Assembly (NCBI RefSeq): GCF_000620765.1
Contig: NZ_KK211185.1
Coordinates: forward strand, 63,301-127,300
Direction of reading: 5' to 3'
Source: Desulfovermiculus halophilus DSM 18834
GTDB lineage: Bacteria; Desulfobacterota; Desulfovibrionia; Desulfovibrionales; Desulfothermaceae
DNA length: 64,000 nt
Both the position numbers and the translations under genes were made by a program. The stretch's first letter is position 1; each line of letters begins with the position of its first letter. The notes beneath the pieces were generated by a model. That model was not told the DNA's origin and searched no databases. It saw only the letters and a program-made list of their open reading frames with translations. Shown one piece after another: positions 51,283 to 63,144 of this stretch.

Positions 51283-51387
51283 GTCGTTTGCTCAACATTG
51301 GTCAGCCACGGCGGTCGTCTGATAAAGGGCAGCCGGGCCGGGTGCCCTGTGGGGCCGCTGTCTGCCGCCAACGCCAAACTGGTCTGC

Positions 51388-51436
51388 TTCGCTCCCGTAG
51401 GTGCCCGGCCCTGAGCGCGGGGCCTCCGGGAGCGAA
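51388..51436 (-). other. Stem-loop between tupA and tupB
   Basis: TTCGCTCCCG (51388-51397) and CGGGAGCGAA (51427-51436) form a perfect 10-bp outer stem with a further GC-rich inner stem. No T-run follows. In the tupA-tupB gap it may stabilise the upstream tupA message, giving more binding protein than permease, a common ABC-operon design (inference). Confidence 0.6.
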
Positions 51437-51487
51437 AACGCAACCCGTTTTGCGGTGTTTGTGTTAAGAACAAAGCTTTGGACCGGA

Positions 51488-52318
51488 TTATTGCGAATCG
51501 GCGTTGGGGGTGAACAGCTGTTTGCCCAGAAGTCTAAACTCGCCTATGGCATCCTGTACTGGGGGAGAGGAGATCCATTCTGCAAAACGGGTAGCCAGAT
51601 CGTACTGAACATTGGGGCAGTGGTCCGGGCTCACCGGGATCACGCTGTACTGGTTAAACAGGGAGGTGTCGCCCTCAACCAGGATCTCCAGGGGGGGATT
51701 TCCCTCTTTGGAATGGGCGTACTTGATGTAGGTCCCCCGGTCGGTCAAGGTGTAGGCATCCCGCTCCGCGGCTATGCGGATGGTGGGCAGCATGCCCTGT
51801 CCGGTTTGCAGATACCAGCCTTGCTCTTCTGGAACCTCCAGACCAGCCGAGGTCCACAGCCCGCGTTCCTTTTTGTTGGTCCCTGAATCATCCCCGCGGC
51901 TGGCGAAAGAGGCGTTTTCCCGGGTCAGGGCCCGCAGGGCCTGGCCAATCTGCATGCCTTGGATGCCCGCCGGGTCGTTCTTGGGGCCGATGAGGACGAA
52001 ATCATTGTACATGACCTGTGTTCTGTCCACGCCGTAGCCGTTTTGAATAAAGGCCTTTTCCGCAGGCGGGGCATGGACCATGAGCACATCCACATCGCAG
52101 TTGCGGCCCAGCTCCAGGGCCTTTCCGGTTCCCACCGCAGTCCATTTGAGTTCAATGCCCGTGTCCTCCTCGAACATCGGGGCCAGCTGGTCCAGGAGTC
52201 CAGTGTTGTCCGTGCTGGTCGTGGTGGCCATCATCAGGGATTGGCCGGCCCAGGACCAGGCGGCGGGAAAAAGGAGCGAAAGACACACAGCGGCGATGAA
52301 AACAACTCGTCTGTTCAT
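51488..52318 (-). CDS. tupA: Tungstate-binding periplasmic protein
   Basis: The 276-residue substrate-binding protein has an N-terminal signal peptide (about residues 1-25, cleaved after AWSWA). The TupA hallmark TTTSTDNTGLL follows at about residue 32. Other family segments are FASRGDDSGTNKKE and YTLTDRGTYIKY. Homologs bind tungstate over molybdate, serving W-dependent formate dehydrogenases. It leads the tupA-tupB-tupC operon; the repeat at 52442 lies 124 bp upstream and could separate it from its original promoter. Confidence 0.94.
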   Translation of the reverse strand: MNRRVVFIAAVCLSLLFPAAWSWAGQSLMMATTTSTDNTGLLDQLAPMFEEDTGIELKWTAVGTGKALELGRNCDVDVLMVHAPPAEKAFIQNGYGVDRTQVMYNDFVLIGPKNDPAGIQGMQIGQALRALTRENASFASRGDDSGTNKKERGLWTSAGLEVPEEQGWYLQTGQGMLPTIRIAAERDAYTLTDRGTYIKYAHSKEGNPPLEILVEGDTSLFNQYSVIPVSPDHCPNVQYDLATRFAEWISSPPVQDAIGEFRLLGKQLFTPNADSQ

Positions 52319-52441
52319 GTTGTTCTCCCTCCGTAAAGGTAAGAAGTTTGTGCCCAGGTAATGGCCCTGAAGCCATCCGGACCTTGAGCTTGCTGACGAT
52401 ATGAGGTCAGGCTTGATATGTCAAATAGGATATCACGTACT

Positions 52442-52724
52442 GGCTCTTCGACGTAGCCTGTGGATTTTTGGAGTTTGCCATCTCTTCTGTGTGCCCACTT
52501 TCGGCCCGGTATTTTCTAAGCCCCGCCAAAGGGGGATCCCTGCCCCCTCCCGGCTACTCACGTGCAGTTCACTGCTTTCTGTTTGAGTGAGTTTAACATA
52601 CACGTGAGTGCCGGGTTTCCCCCTTTTGGCGGGACCAAGAAAATGTGCGGGCCTGCCGCTCACGGCACACAGAAGAGACGGCAAACTCTTATGGAGGCAA
52701 TTCCACTTTATGTGTCGAAGAGCC
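52442..52724. repeat. Palindromic MITE-like repeat, copy E (full length, reference copy)
   Basis: The 283-bp element is bounded by perfect 11-bp inverted termini, GGCTCTTCGAC and GTCGAAGAGCC. The two arms (about 125 bp each) are imperfect inverted copies of one another, sharing a GTTTGCC-TCTCTTCTGTGTGCC core, a CCCGCCAAA-GGGGG block and an ACTCACGTG inner end. The flanks are TCACGTACT (52433-52441) and TTACGTACT (52725-52733), a 9-bp direct repeat with one mismatch. No reading frame encodes a transposase. Confidence 0.95.
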
Positions 52725-52751
52725 TTACGTACTGAAACCGGGTGGAACTTC

Positions 52752-52802
52752 ATCACAGAATAGACGGCAAACTCCAAAAAACCACAGGCTGCGTGGAAGA
52801 CC
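52752..52802. repeat. Palindromic MITE-like repeat, copy I (degenerate L arm)
   Basis: A decayed L arm (TCACAGAATAGACGGCAAAC, then CCACAGGCTGCGTGGAAGACC) lies 27 bp beyond copy E in inverted orientation. The terminus has three changes, so it is older than copy E. Together with 52319-52441 this accounts for the gap between tupA and the PP-loop gene. Confidence 0.7.
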
Positions 52803-52857
52803 AAACGGATTCTGTATGCGGCTTGGGCTCAGGATGCGGACCGGTTGACTATTGTCT

Positions 52858-53865
52858 TTACCCCGGTTCTGTCCAGGCCATTTCAGGTGTGCGGTGGGGA
52901 TCGACTTTCAGTTCCTGGATGGTCCCTCCGGGGGATCCGATACGGACGGCAACCGGGGTACTGCTCTGGATCGCTTTGGATGAAAACCTGGTCATGCATC
53001 TGGCCGCATCATGCACTGCGGCCGAGGGCCACCGGGCGGAAAGCTGCCGGCCCAGGGCCAACGGGCCGGGAAAATCAACCAGCTTGAACAGCAGATCCTC
53101 GGGCTCAACCATCCGGGCCAGTGTTTCGTTGTCTGCCTTGTTTCGGCCGATGGTCAGCCAGAGGCCGTCCGCCCAGTACTGCCGTCCGACCGTGGCCAGC
53201 TGAAAGTCCTGGATCCGGGGCGGAGTGAGGTTATGCATCAGGGGGTGGAAACGCTTGACGTGTTCCGGGTCGGTAAGCAGGCATCCACCGGCGGGGGTCG
53301 GTATTTCCGGAAGGCTGTATTCCTGGGCCAGGCGCAACTGTTCCTTGCGCCCCCTGCCCTGGATATCCAGGAGCTGCTCCCTGTCCACAACACCCTCTTT
53401 TTCCACAGCGGTTGGCGCAATCAGCCTGGCGCTTAAGGGACGCAGGAGATTGTCCTTCACGCCCGCCTCCCGGAGGATGATGTTTAAGGCGTCCCGCCGC
53501 TGGGACATGGGCCGCTGACCAAGGACCTCTCCGGTGGCCACAAATGAGCCCTGGATCCTGGGAAGCAGGGCCTTGGCCTTGTGCAGCATAAGGATCTTGC
53601 AGTCGATGCAGGGATTGAGGTGCTTGCCCCATCCCCATCTGGGCCCCTGGGTCAAGAGGCGGACAAAATCCTCACCGACGTCTTCTGCCGTGATATCCAG
53701 GCCGTACATTTTCTGCCAGTCGGACAGCTTCTCCGGATGCCCGAAAAACGGGCTGACGAAGTGAAGGCCCAAAGGTCTCAGGCCCTGGTCCTGCAGGACC
53801 TTGCAGGCCAGGATGCTGTCCAGTCCACCGGAAAAGAGAACCACACAATCGTATGTACTGCGCAT
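52858..53865 (-). CDS. PP-loop ATPase, ThiI/MnmA-like (tRNA thiolation-type)
   Basis: The 335-residue protein starts with the PP-loop [13 protein letters not shown] (about residues 8-20). A middle segment, [18 protein letters not shown], holds CxxC cysteines (about 81-84) as in thiolases that act on tRNA, and a third cysteine is in [11 protein letters not shown] (about 198). This fits the family annotated as tRNA 2- or 4-thiouridine synthase-like in sulfate reducers, but the lack of a THUMP domain distinguishes it from classical ThiI. The role in tRNA modification is inferred. The gene is divergent from recA. Confidence 0.8.
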   Translation of the reverse strand: MRSTYDCVVLFSGGLDSILACKVLQDQGLRPLGLHFVSPFFGHPEKLSDWQKMYGLDITAEDVGEDFVRLLTQGPRWGWGKHLNPCIDCKILMLHKAKALLPRIQGSFVATGEVLGQRPMSQRRDALNIILREAGVKDNLLRPLSARLIAPTAVEKEGVVDREQLLDIQGRGRKEQLRLAQEYSLPEIPTPAGGCLLTDPEHVKRFHPLMHNLTPPRIQDFQLATVGRQYWADGLWLTIGRNKADNETLARMVEPEDLLFKLVDFPGPLALGRQLSARWPSAAVHDAARCMTRFSSKAIQSSTPVAVRIGSPGGTIQELKVDPHRTPEMAWTEPG

Positions 53866-53957
53866 ATGCGCAATCCTAGCTCAGCTTGGCCCGGGGGGCA
53901 AGCAGGGCCCAGAGCACGGCTTCGGCTGGACTCCTTTGGGCCCGATGCCCCGGTGTA

Positions 53958-53986
53958 TTGCCCTTGGCCTGTGGATCTGATAAAAA
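53958..53986 (+). promoter_or_regulatory. Candidate recA promoter
   Basis: TTGCCC (53958-53963) and TAAAAA (53981-53986) are spaced 17 bp apart about 80 bp before the recA ATG. No clear LexA operator was recognised. Confidence 0.35.
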
Positions 53987-54066
53987 TTCCTTTTGTTCAA
54001 AGAGATTTTCTGCACTGCATCCCGTGGAACGTGAACCTGCACCAAGCCAAGCACCTGGAGAAGCCC

Positions 54067-55146
54067 ATGGCCCGGAAACAGAATCAGGGATCGGAAGACC
54101 TGCGCAAAGAGGCCCTCAAGACCGCGTTGACCACCATCGAGCGCAAATACGGACAGGGATCGGTCATGTTTTTGTCCGACGAGGCCCATCAGCGGGTTCC
54201 AGTTATTCCCACTGGAAGCATCGGTCTTGACCTGGCCCTTGGAGTCGGGGGCATACCCCGGGGACGGGTGGTCGAGATCTACGGCCCGGAATCCTCGGGC
54301 AAGACCACTTTGGCCCTGCAGATTCTAAGCGAAGCCCAGAAGAAGGGTGGGACCGTGGCCTTTGTCGACGCTGAGCACGCCATGGATGTGAGCTACGCCC
54401 ACCGGATCGGGGTCAAGACCGATGAGCTTCTGGTCTCCCAGCCGGATTACGGGGAGCAGGCCCTGGAGATCTGCGACCTCCTGGTCCGTTCCGGGGCCGT
54501 GGACGTGATTGTGGTCGACTCGGTTGCCGCCCTGATCCCCCAGGCTGAACTGGAAGGGAATATGGGGGAGACCCAGGTGGGCGGGCAGGCCAGGCTGATG
54601 TCCCACGCCATGCGCAAGCTGACCGGGTCCATTCACCGATCCAAGACCTCGGTGATTTTCATCAACCAGATCCGGATGAAGATCGGGATGACCGGTTACG
54701 GCAGTCCGGAGACCACCACTGGAGGCAATGCCCTGAAGTTCTACTCCTCGGTCCGGCTGGACATCCGCAAGATCCAGTCCTTGAAGGACAAGGACGAGGT
54801 CTACGGAAACCGGGTCAGGGTGAAGATTGTGAAGAACAAGGTGGCTCCGCCCTTTCGGGAGGCAATGTTCGATATCCTGTACGGAACCGGGGTGTCCAAG
54901 GAGGGCGAGCTTCTGGATTTGGGCATTCAGCACGGAATAGTGGACAAAAGCGGCTCTTGGTACGCCTTTGGGACGGAACGGCTGGGTCAGGGCAAGGAGA
55001 ACGTGCGGGCCTTTTTGCAGGAACACACGGATATCCGGCAGTCCATTGAGGACCAGCTTCTGGAACGCCTGGGGATGAAAGAGCCGAGCGAAGCAGAAGA
55101 CAGTGGGCAGAAGACGGAGGAGAGCGGTGCAAATGCAGACACGTAG
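54067..55146 (+). CDS. recA: Recombinase A
   Basis: The 359-residue protein forms ATP-dependent filaments on single-stranded DNA for strand exchange and SOS signalling. Walker [14 protein letters not shown] (about 70-82), Walker [13 protein letters not shown] and loop L2 region [17 protein letters not shown] are intact. The C-terminus is acidic, as usual. The start at ATG 54067 follows GGAG; the open frame continues upstream to 53581 as an antisense shadow of the PP-loop gene. The order recA-alaS is common in bacteria. Confidence 0.98.
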   Translation: MARKQNQGSEDLRKEALKTALTTIERKYGQGSVMFLSDEAHQRVPVIPTGSIGLDLALGVGGIPRGRVVEIYGPESSGKTTLALQILSEAQKKGGTVAFVDAEHAMDVSYAHRIGVKTDELLVSQPDYGEQALEICDLLVRSGAVDVIVVDSVAALIPQAELEGNMGETQVGGQARLMSHAMRKLTGSIHRSKTSVIFINQIRMKIGMTGYGSPETTTGGNALKFYSSVRLDIRKIQSLKDKDEVYGNRVRVKIVKNKVAPPFREAMFDILYGTGVSKEGELLDLGIQHGIVDKSGSWYAFGTERLGQGKENVRAFLQEHTDIRQSIEDQLLERLGMKEPSEAEDSGQKTEESGANADT

Positions 55147-55235
55147 ACCCTGGAAGCGGTTCTCAGTGTACCTTGTTGAATTTCTCCTCATTGCGGGCAG
55201 CTACAAACAGAACAGGGCCTATTATCCCTTTTGCT

Positions 55236-55348
55236 GAGAGATTCTTCGCTCCTAGACTCGCAATGACACACAGAAGAATGGCGGCCTGCCGGATAGTTCC
55301 GGTGACCTCCTCTTGTCATTCTGAAGGAGCGCAGGGACTGAAGAATCT
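55236..55348. repeat. Imperfect inverted repeat with TGTCATTCTGA unit
   Basis: AGATTCTTC (55239-55247) and AATGACA (55262-55268) pair with TGTCATT (55314-55320) and GAAGAATCT (55340-55348), enclosing a CCGGA-TAGT-TCCGG hairpin. Units like TGTCATTCTGA..GAAGAATCT are a known type of dispersed repeat in many bacteria. A related single unit lies at 58285-58323. It fills the middle of the recA-alaS gap (293 bp), where no gene was seen. Confidence 0.7.
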
Positions 55349-55439
55349 ATTCATGAGGATTGAGAATCGCTCAGCGGACAAGAAAGACAACGATCTGCAT
55401 GGTGATACGCAGCAAGCTTAATGACCACAGGAGTTCATT

Positions 55440-58091
<2,652 letters not shown>

Positions 58092-58095
58092 ACTG

Positions 58096-58209
58096 GCCCC
58101 CAGGGGGGCAGGGATCCCCCTTTGGCGGGGCTTAGAAAATACCGGGCCGAAAGTGGGCACACAGAAGAGATGGCAAACTCCAAAGATCCACAGGCTAGGT
58201 CGAAGAACC
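58096..58209. repeat. Palindromic MITE-like repeat, copy G (L arm only)
   Basis: The inverted L arm runs from the GGGGGCAGGGATCCCCC inner block to the terminus GTCGAAGAACC (58199-58209), and starts about five bases after the alaS stop codon. The R arm is missing. Confidence 0.88.
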
Positions 58210-58284
58210 ACAGAGGAATACATGGGGTAAAGACCCTAAGCTGGCTCATCCTTGGCATCAATGGACTTTTTGCAGTTCCTTCCA

Positions 58285-58323
58285 TCTTGTCCTTGTGAGG
58301 GAGCGAAGAAACTAAAGAATCTT
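58285..58323. repeat. Dispersed repeat unit (TGTC..GAAGAATCT type), copy 2
   Basis: CTTGTCCTTGTGAGGGAGCGAAG..AAAGAATCTT resembles the unit at 55311-55349, with several changes. Judged by eye. Confidence 0.55.
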
Positions 58324-58452
58324 CTACCCATACATGCCTACGGGGTGGGCAGGCTGGCGCTAACCAAGCAAACAAAGCTCAATACGCAATGCTCAGGGCT
58401 TTTTCATGCCAACCCACATACCTGCCAAGGGCAGGCACAACCAAGCATACAA

Positions 58453-58557
58453 ACGATTTCAATACCGATACCGATTTCGATGCCGATATCGATTGAGGGT
58501 GGTTACCCAATCAGATCCTGATAACAATTAACGAATAACTATAACAGTTTTTCATAC
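58453..58557. repeat. Dispersed repeat of about 90 bp with TATCG units, copy 2 (inverted)
   Basis: CGATTTC and TACCGA units are followed by GTGGTTACCCAATCAGATCC and TTAACGAATAA, the inverse of the copy at 14944-15031. It ends about 20 bp before the ricT start, so it probably holds or replaces the promoter. Confidence 0.8.
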
Positions 58558-58576
58558 AAAAACGAGAAGATACGAT

Positions 58577-59704
58577 ATGCAGTGTTATCTGGGAGTCAAA
58601 TTCCGGCTCCAGGGACAGATCTATTACTTTGTTGCCCAGGACGAAGCGGCAGCTGCCAGGGTCACGGACTGGGTGCTGGTGACCACGGACGAAGGGCCCG
58701 GCCTGGCCCATGTGGCCGTGGTCCGCGATGAGCCGCCTCCAGGGCTGGATCCGGAGGACATCAAGCCGGTTCAGCGTCTGGCCAATGCCGAGGACTTTCA
58801 GGCCAAGGCCCAGAATGATCAGGTGCGCAAGGAGGCCCTGGCCTTTTGCCGGGAGAAGATTCGTGAGTTCGGCCTGGACATGAAGCTGGTGGACGTTGAA
58901 ATCCGCTTTGATCAGAGCAAGATCATCTTTTACTTCACGGCTCCGGCCAGGATCGATTTCCGGGAGCTGGTCAAGGTCCTGGTTTCCAAGCACAGGACGC
59001 GGATAGAGCTGCGCCAGATCGGGGTCAGGCATGAGGCCCAGATCCTGGGCGGAATCGGCAACTGTGGCCGCATCTGCTGCTGCCACTTGTTTATGCGCAA
59101 GTTCGAGCCGGTGACCATCAAGCTGGCCAAGGAGCAGCAGCTCTTCCTCAACCCCTCCAAGATTTCCGGGGCCTGTGGAAGGTTGCTGTGCTGCTTGAAC
59201 TTTGAGCGCGAACAGTACGCGGATTTTCAGCGCCGATGTCCGAAGATCGGCAAATGGTACGAAACCCCGAAAGGGGAGGTAAAGGTCCTGCGGGCCAATA
59301 TGTTCCGGGACTCCTTAATCGTTGATGCCGGGGAAGGAGAGCGGGAGCTGACCTTGACTGAATGGCAGGAGCTGGTTCAGGGCAAGGCAGGATCCCAGCT
59401 GGATCACGTCTTTGAAAGCAAGTCGAACAATCAGCGAGGTCCGCGGGGCAAAGCTCCGGAGTCAAGATCCGGCAAGCCGGTTCCGCCGGAAGATGACGGT
59501 GGGGGCCACCAGCCGCGGTCTGAGTCCAGATCCGCAGAGAAAGAGACGACAGGGGGGGCATCCAGAGATGCGCATACCCAGGGCCAGAAGAAGCGGGCCC
59601 ATTCTCCGGCCGGGCCTTCCAGACGGGGCAAGGGCAAGTCAGGATCCAGGCCGCTAAAAGGCAGAAAAAGAAAAAGCAGGAAAAATGAGGAAGGGCCGCA
59701 GTGA
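58577..59704 (+). CDS. ricT: PSP1-domain protein, RicT/YaaT family
   Basis: The 375-residue protein has a conserved PSP1 core (about residues 60-230) with the cysteine cluster GRICCCHLFM and CGRLLCCLNFE, as in Bacillus RicT, which works with RicA and RicF in RNase Y-dependent RNA processing and binds Fe-S clusters. Whether this holds in Deltaproteobacteria is unknown. After about residue 285 comes a 90-residue low-complexity tail, first acidic-polar, then very basic (many Lys/Arg/Gly), that could bind RNA. The stop overlaps the metG start (GTGA). Confidence 0.85.
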   Translation: MQCYLGVKFRLQGQIYYFVAQDEAAAARVTDWVLVTTDEGPGLAHVAVVRDEPPPGLDPEDIKPVQRLANAEDFQAKAQNDQVRKEALAFCREKIREFGLDMKLVDVEIRFDQSKIIFYFTAPARIDFRELVKVLVSKHRTRIELRQIGVRHEAQILGGIGNCGRICCCHLFMRKFEPVTIKLAKEQQLFLNPSKISGACGRLLCCLNFEREQYADFQRRCPKIGKWYETPKGEVKVLRANMFRDSLIVDAGEGERELTLTEWQELVQGKAGSQLDHVFESKSNNQRGPRGKAPESRSGKPVPPEDDGGGHQPRSESRSAEKETTGGASRDAHTQGQKKRAHSPAGPSRRGKGKSGSRPLKGRKRKSRKNEEGPQ

Positions 59705-61659
59705 ACAGTTTCTATGTAACCACGCCTATCTATTATGTGAATGCCAAGCCGCATTTGGGCCATGCCTATACAACCATACTGGCGGATACTGTCAATCGAT
59801 TCCATCTTCTGCTCCAGGAGCGGACCTATTTTTTAACCGGAACGGACGAACACGGAGACAAGATTGTCCAGGCCGCTGCGGACAATAACCAGGACCCTCA
59901 AAGCTATGTGGACGCGATCAGCGCTCAGTTCCAGGAGTTGTGGCCCCAGCTGGGAATAGCCACCGATCAGTTCATCCGGACCACCCAGGAAAGGCACAAA
60001 CAAACGGTCCAGCGGTTTCTTCAGCTGGTCTACGATAACGGAGACATCTATTTCGGGGAATACGGGGGGTATTACTGTTTCGGGTGCGAGCGCTTCTACA
60101 CTGAGAAAGAGCTGGCCGACGGCTTGTGTCCCGACCATTTGAAGAAGCCTGAATATATCCAGGAAGCAAACTATTTTTTCCGGATGTCCTCGTATCAGGA
60201 CTGGCTGCGGGAGTACATCCAGGACAATCCCGATTTTATTCAGCCCAGCCAATACCGGAATGAGGTTCTGGCCATGCTCCGGGAGCCCATGGACGATCTC
60301 TGCATTTCCCGGCCCAAGTCACGCCTGACCTGGGGCATTGAACTGCCATTTGACTCCAGGTACGTGACCTATGTCTGGTTCGATGCCCTGATCAACTACA
60401 TCAGCGCACTGGACTGGCCAAGCGGGGAGAAGTTTGCTGCCTTCTGGCCCTTTGCCCACCACGTGGTGGCCAAGGACATCTTAAAGCCCCACGCTATTTT
60501 TTGGCCCACAATGCTCAAGGCCGCCGGACTCCAGCCCTACAAAGGACTGCGGGTCCACGGGTACTGGAAGGTGGATGAGGCCAAGATGTCCAAGAGTCTG
60601 GGCAATGTGGTCGAGCCCTTGAGCATGCGGACCAAGTACGGATTGGATGGATTTCGCTACTTTCTGATGCGGGAGATGCACTTCGGCCACGACGGGAGCT
60701 TCACTGAGCCCGCCCTGGTCAACCGATTCAACGCCGACCTGGCCAACGATCTGGGCAATCTCTTCAACCGCTCCCTGGCCATGACCCACAAGTATTTTCA
60801 GGGGGCTGTCCCTGAATGCGGGCCCCTTTGCCCTGAGGACAGGGAGGTACTCGATCTGGGCCATAAGGCCGTCGAGGCCTATATCGACCATTTCCAGAGC
60901 TTTCAGGTGGCCCAGGCCCTGGAGGCCTTCTGGGAGTTTGTGCGCGGGATGAACAGGTATATCGACGCCATGGCCCCCTGGGGCCTGAACAAAGAGGGCA
61001 ACTCGGAGCGGCTGCAGACGGTGATGGCCGTAGTCCTGGCTTCCCTGCGCCGAATCGCCCTGGCTGTCTGGCCGGTTATGCCTGATGCCGGGGAAAAGCT
61101 GCTCCAGCAGCTGGGGCAGGACCCAGATCCCAAACAGGCGGACCTGCGGGCGGAAGGACGGGATTGGACTATGCTTGCGCCGGGCACTCGGGTGGCCAAG
61201 ACCTCCAACCTCTTTCCCCGCCAGGAGCTGGACATGGATAGGTCCAAAGGGGACGAGGACTGGGCCGGGAAGCAGGCTGCAAGCCGGAAGGCGGCGCGGA
61301 AGGCAAAGGATGTCCGGGAAGCCAAAGAGCCTGCTGAGATCGAGTTTCCCGACTTTCAAAAGCTTGACCTTCGGGTGGGAACCGTGGTCCAGGCTGAACC
61401 CGTGCCCAAGGCGGACAAACTGCTCAAGCTGCAGGTGGACATCGGCGAGGATGAGCCCAGGCAGATCGTCGCCGGCCTGGCCCAGGACTTCTCCCCCGCA
61501 GAGGTCCAGGGCAGGCAGGTGGTGGTGGTCGCAAACCTGAAGGCCCGGAAGATGCGCGGCGTGACCTCTCAGGGCATGGTCTTGGCTGTGCACGATGTCC
61601 AGGGACTTCGTCTCCTGGGGCCGGAGGAGGCGGTGCAGGCAGGGAGCAGGGTGAGCTGA
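59701..61659 (+). CDS. metG: Methionine--tRNA ligase
   Basis: The 652-residue class I synthetase charges tRNA-Met. The HIGH motif is HLGH in NAKPHLGHAYTT (about 14-25), a zinc finger with CFGC follows (about 126), and KMSKS is present in EAKMSKSLGN. The C-terminal 110 residues form the EMAP/Trbp111-like tRNA-binding domain that dimerises the enzyme (LDLRVGTVVQAEPVP). GTG at 59701 overlaps the ricT stop by four bases, with GAGGAAG upstream. Confidence 0.97.
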   Translation: MNSFYVTTPIYYVNAKPHLGHAYTTILADTVNRFHLLLQERTYFLTGTDEHGDKIVQAAADNNQDPQSYVDAISAQFQELWPQLGIATDQFIRTTQERHKQTVQRFLQLVYDNGDIYFGEYGGYYCFGCERFYTEKELADGLCPDHLKKPEYIQEANYFFRMSSYQDWLREYIQDNPDFIQPSQYRNEVLAMLREPMDDLCISRPKSRLTWGIELPFDSRYVTYVWFDALINYISALDWPSGEKFAAFWPFAHHVVAKDILKPHAIFWPTMLKAAGLQPYKGLRVHGYWKVDEAKMSKSLGNVVEPLSMRTKYGLDGFRYFLMREMHFGHDGSFTEPALVNRFNADLANDLGNLFNRSLAMTHKYFQGAVPECGPLCPEDREVLDLGHKAVEAYIDHFQSFQVAQALEAFWEFVRGMNRYIDAMAPWGLNKEGNSERLQTVMAVVLASLRRIALAVWPVMPDAGEKLLQQLGQDPDPKQADLRAEGRDWTMLAPGTRVAKTSNLFPRQELDMDRSKGDEDWAGKQAASRKAARKAKDVREAKEPAEIEFPDFQKLDLRVGTVVQAEPVPKADKLLKLQVDIGEDEPRQIVAGLAQDFSPAEVQGRQVVVVANLKARKMRGVTSQGMVLAVHDVQGLRLLGPEEAVQAGSRVS

Positions 61660-61665
61660 CCCGGA

Positions 61666-63105
61666 CTATCCCTTGATGCAGGCCAAAGGGGTTACCCGGG
61701 CTACTTTTCGGGCCAGACCGGCCCGGTGGGTGCTTTCCACAACCAGGTTGACGTCTTTGTAAGCCTGGGGAGCCTCCTCGGCCGCTCCCCGCCTGCTTGC
61801 CGTGCGGAGGACGATTCCTTGATGGGCCAGGGCGTTGATGACGCTCTGGCCTTTCCATTTTTTCAGGGCCTGTTTCCGGCTCATGCTCCGTCCGGCCCCG
61901 TGGCAGGCCGAGCTCCAGGCCAGATCTTCCCCGGCCCTGTTTCCAGCCAGGATGTAGGAATGAGAGCCCATGGTCCCGCCGATGAGTACAGGCTGGCCCA
62001 CATCCCGGTACTGAGCGGGAAGATCAGGATGGCCGGGACCGTAGGCCCTGGTTGCCCCTTTGCGGTGCACGTAAACCGCCTTTTGCTGACCGTCGACCAT
62101 ATGCTCTTCGATCTTGCAGGTGTTGTGACTGACATCATAGATCAGGGACAGGCGGGCAGCAGGAAAGAGCTGGGCAAAGGACTCCCGGACCAGATGGGAA
62201 AGGATCTGGCGGTTGGCCAGGGCGCAGTTGATCCCGCAGGCCATGGCCTGGTAAAAATCCCTCCCTTCTGGAGAGCGGATGGGGGCGCAGACCAGCTCGC
62301 GCTCCGGGAGGGCAATCTTGTACTTGGAGGCAGCCCGGCCCAGGGTCTGCAGATAGTCCGTGCCTATCTGATGGCCCAGGGCTCTGGATCCGCAGTGGAT
62401 GGAGATCAGGATGTCGTCTACGTCCAGGCCGAAGGCCTCGGCTGCCGTCCGGTCGTAGATGGCATCCACTGCCTGGATTTCCAGGTAGTGGTTCCCGCTG
62501 CCCAGAGTTCCCATCTGCTTGTACTGCCGCTGTTTGGCCTGGGGGCTGACCTTGGACGGGTCCGCTCCCGGAGTCCGGCCGCTATCCTCGATGTTGGCCA
62601 GATCCTGGGGGTCGCCGTAGCCCTGAGCCACGGCCCAGGCGGCACCATGGACCAACACCTGGTCCAACTGCCTGGAGTTCAGGGATATGGCTCCCTGGGA
62701 GCCGACTCCGGCCGGAATCCGCAGGAAAAGGAGGTCTGCGGCCCGTTCTATATGCGGCTCGATCTGGGCACGTTTCATGGAGGTGTGCAGGCTGCGCACT
62801 CCACAGGAGATATCGTAGCCGATGCCGCCCACGGAGATGATCCCGCCCTGGTCCGGGTCAAAGGCGGCCACTCCGCCGATGGGGAATCCGTATCCCCAGT
62901 GGGCGTCGGGCATGACCAGGGAGGCGCGGACGATTCCCGGCAGACAGGCCACGTTGGCTGCCTGTTCAAGGACCTTGTGGTCCAGCCGGTGGATGAGATC
63001 CCATGCACCATAGAAGACGGCCGGAACCCGCATGGGACCATGAGCTGAAAGCTGAAAGCGGCATTCACCCGCAGAGACGAGTTGGTTGCTGTTCATGGCC
63101 GGCAC
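61666..63105 (-). CDS. rtcB: RNA ligase RtcB
   Basis: The 479-residue ligase joins 2',3'-cyclic phosphate or 3'-phosphate RNA ends to 5'-OH ends using GTP and Mn2+. Metal ligands lie in GGIGYDISCGVR (about 90-101), HCGSRALGH and DVSHN, and the guanylated His is in SSACHGAGRSMS (about 408-419). No RtcA or Archease gene is adjacent. It ends six bases from the metG stop in convergent orientation, without a terminator, and likely follows feoA on the minus strand. Confidence 0.95.
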   Translation of the reverse strand: MPAMNSNQLVSAGECRFQLSAHGPMRVPAVFYGAWDLIHRLDHKVLEQAANVACLPGIVRASLVMPDAHWGYGFPIGGVAAFDPDQGGIISVGGIGYDISCGVRSLHTSMKRAQIEPHIERAADLLFLRIPAGVGSQGAISLNSRQLDQVLVHGAAWAVAQGYGDPQDLANIEDSGRTPGADPSKVSPQAKQRQYKQMGTLGSGNHYLEIQAVDAIYDRTAAEAFGLDVDDILISIHCGSRALGHQIGTDYLQTLGRAASKYKIALPERELVCAPIRSPEGRDFYQAMACGINCALANRQILSHLVRESFAQLFPAARLSLIYDVSHNTCKIEEHMVDGQQKAVYVHRKGATRAYGPGHPDLPAQYRDVGQPVLIGGTMGSHSYILAGNRAGEDLAWSSACHGAGRSMSRKQALKKWKGQSVINALAHQGIVLRTASRRGAAEEAPQAYKDVNLVVESTHRAGLARKVARVTPLACIKG

Positions 63106-63144
63106 CCCGGGTGCAGAGGGGCAAGATGTGGAGATTGGTTGAGA

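Noticed and set aside
52442-52724. Full-length insertion sequence
   Set aside because: The element is under 300 bp and carries no transposase reading frame, so it can only be a non-autonomous derivative.
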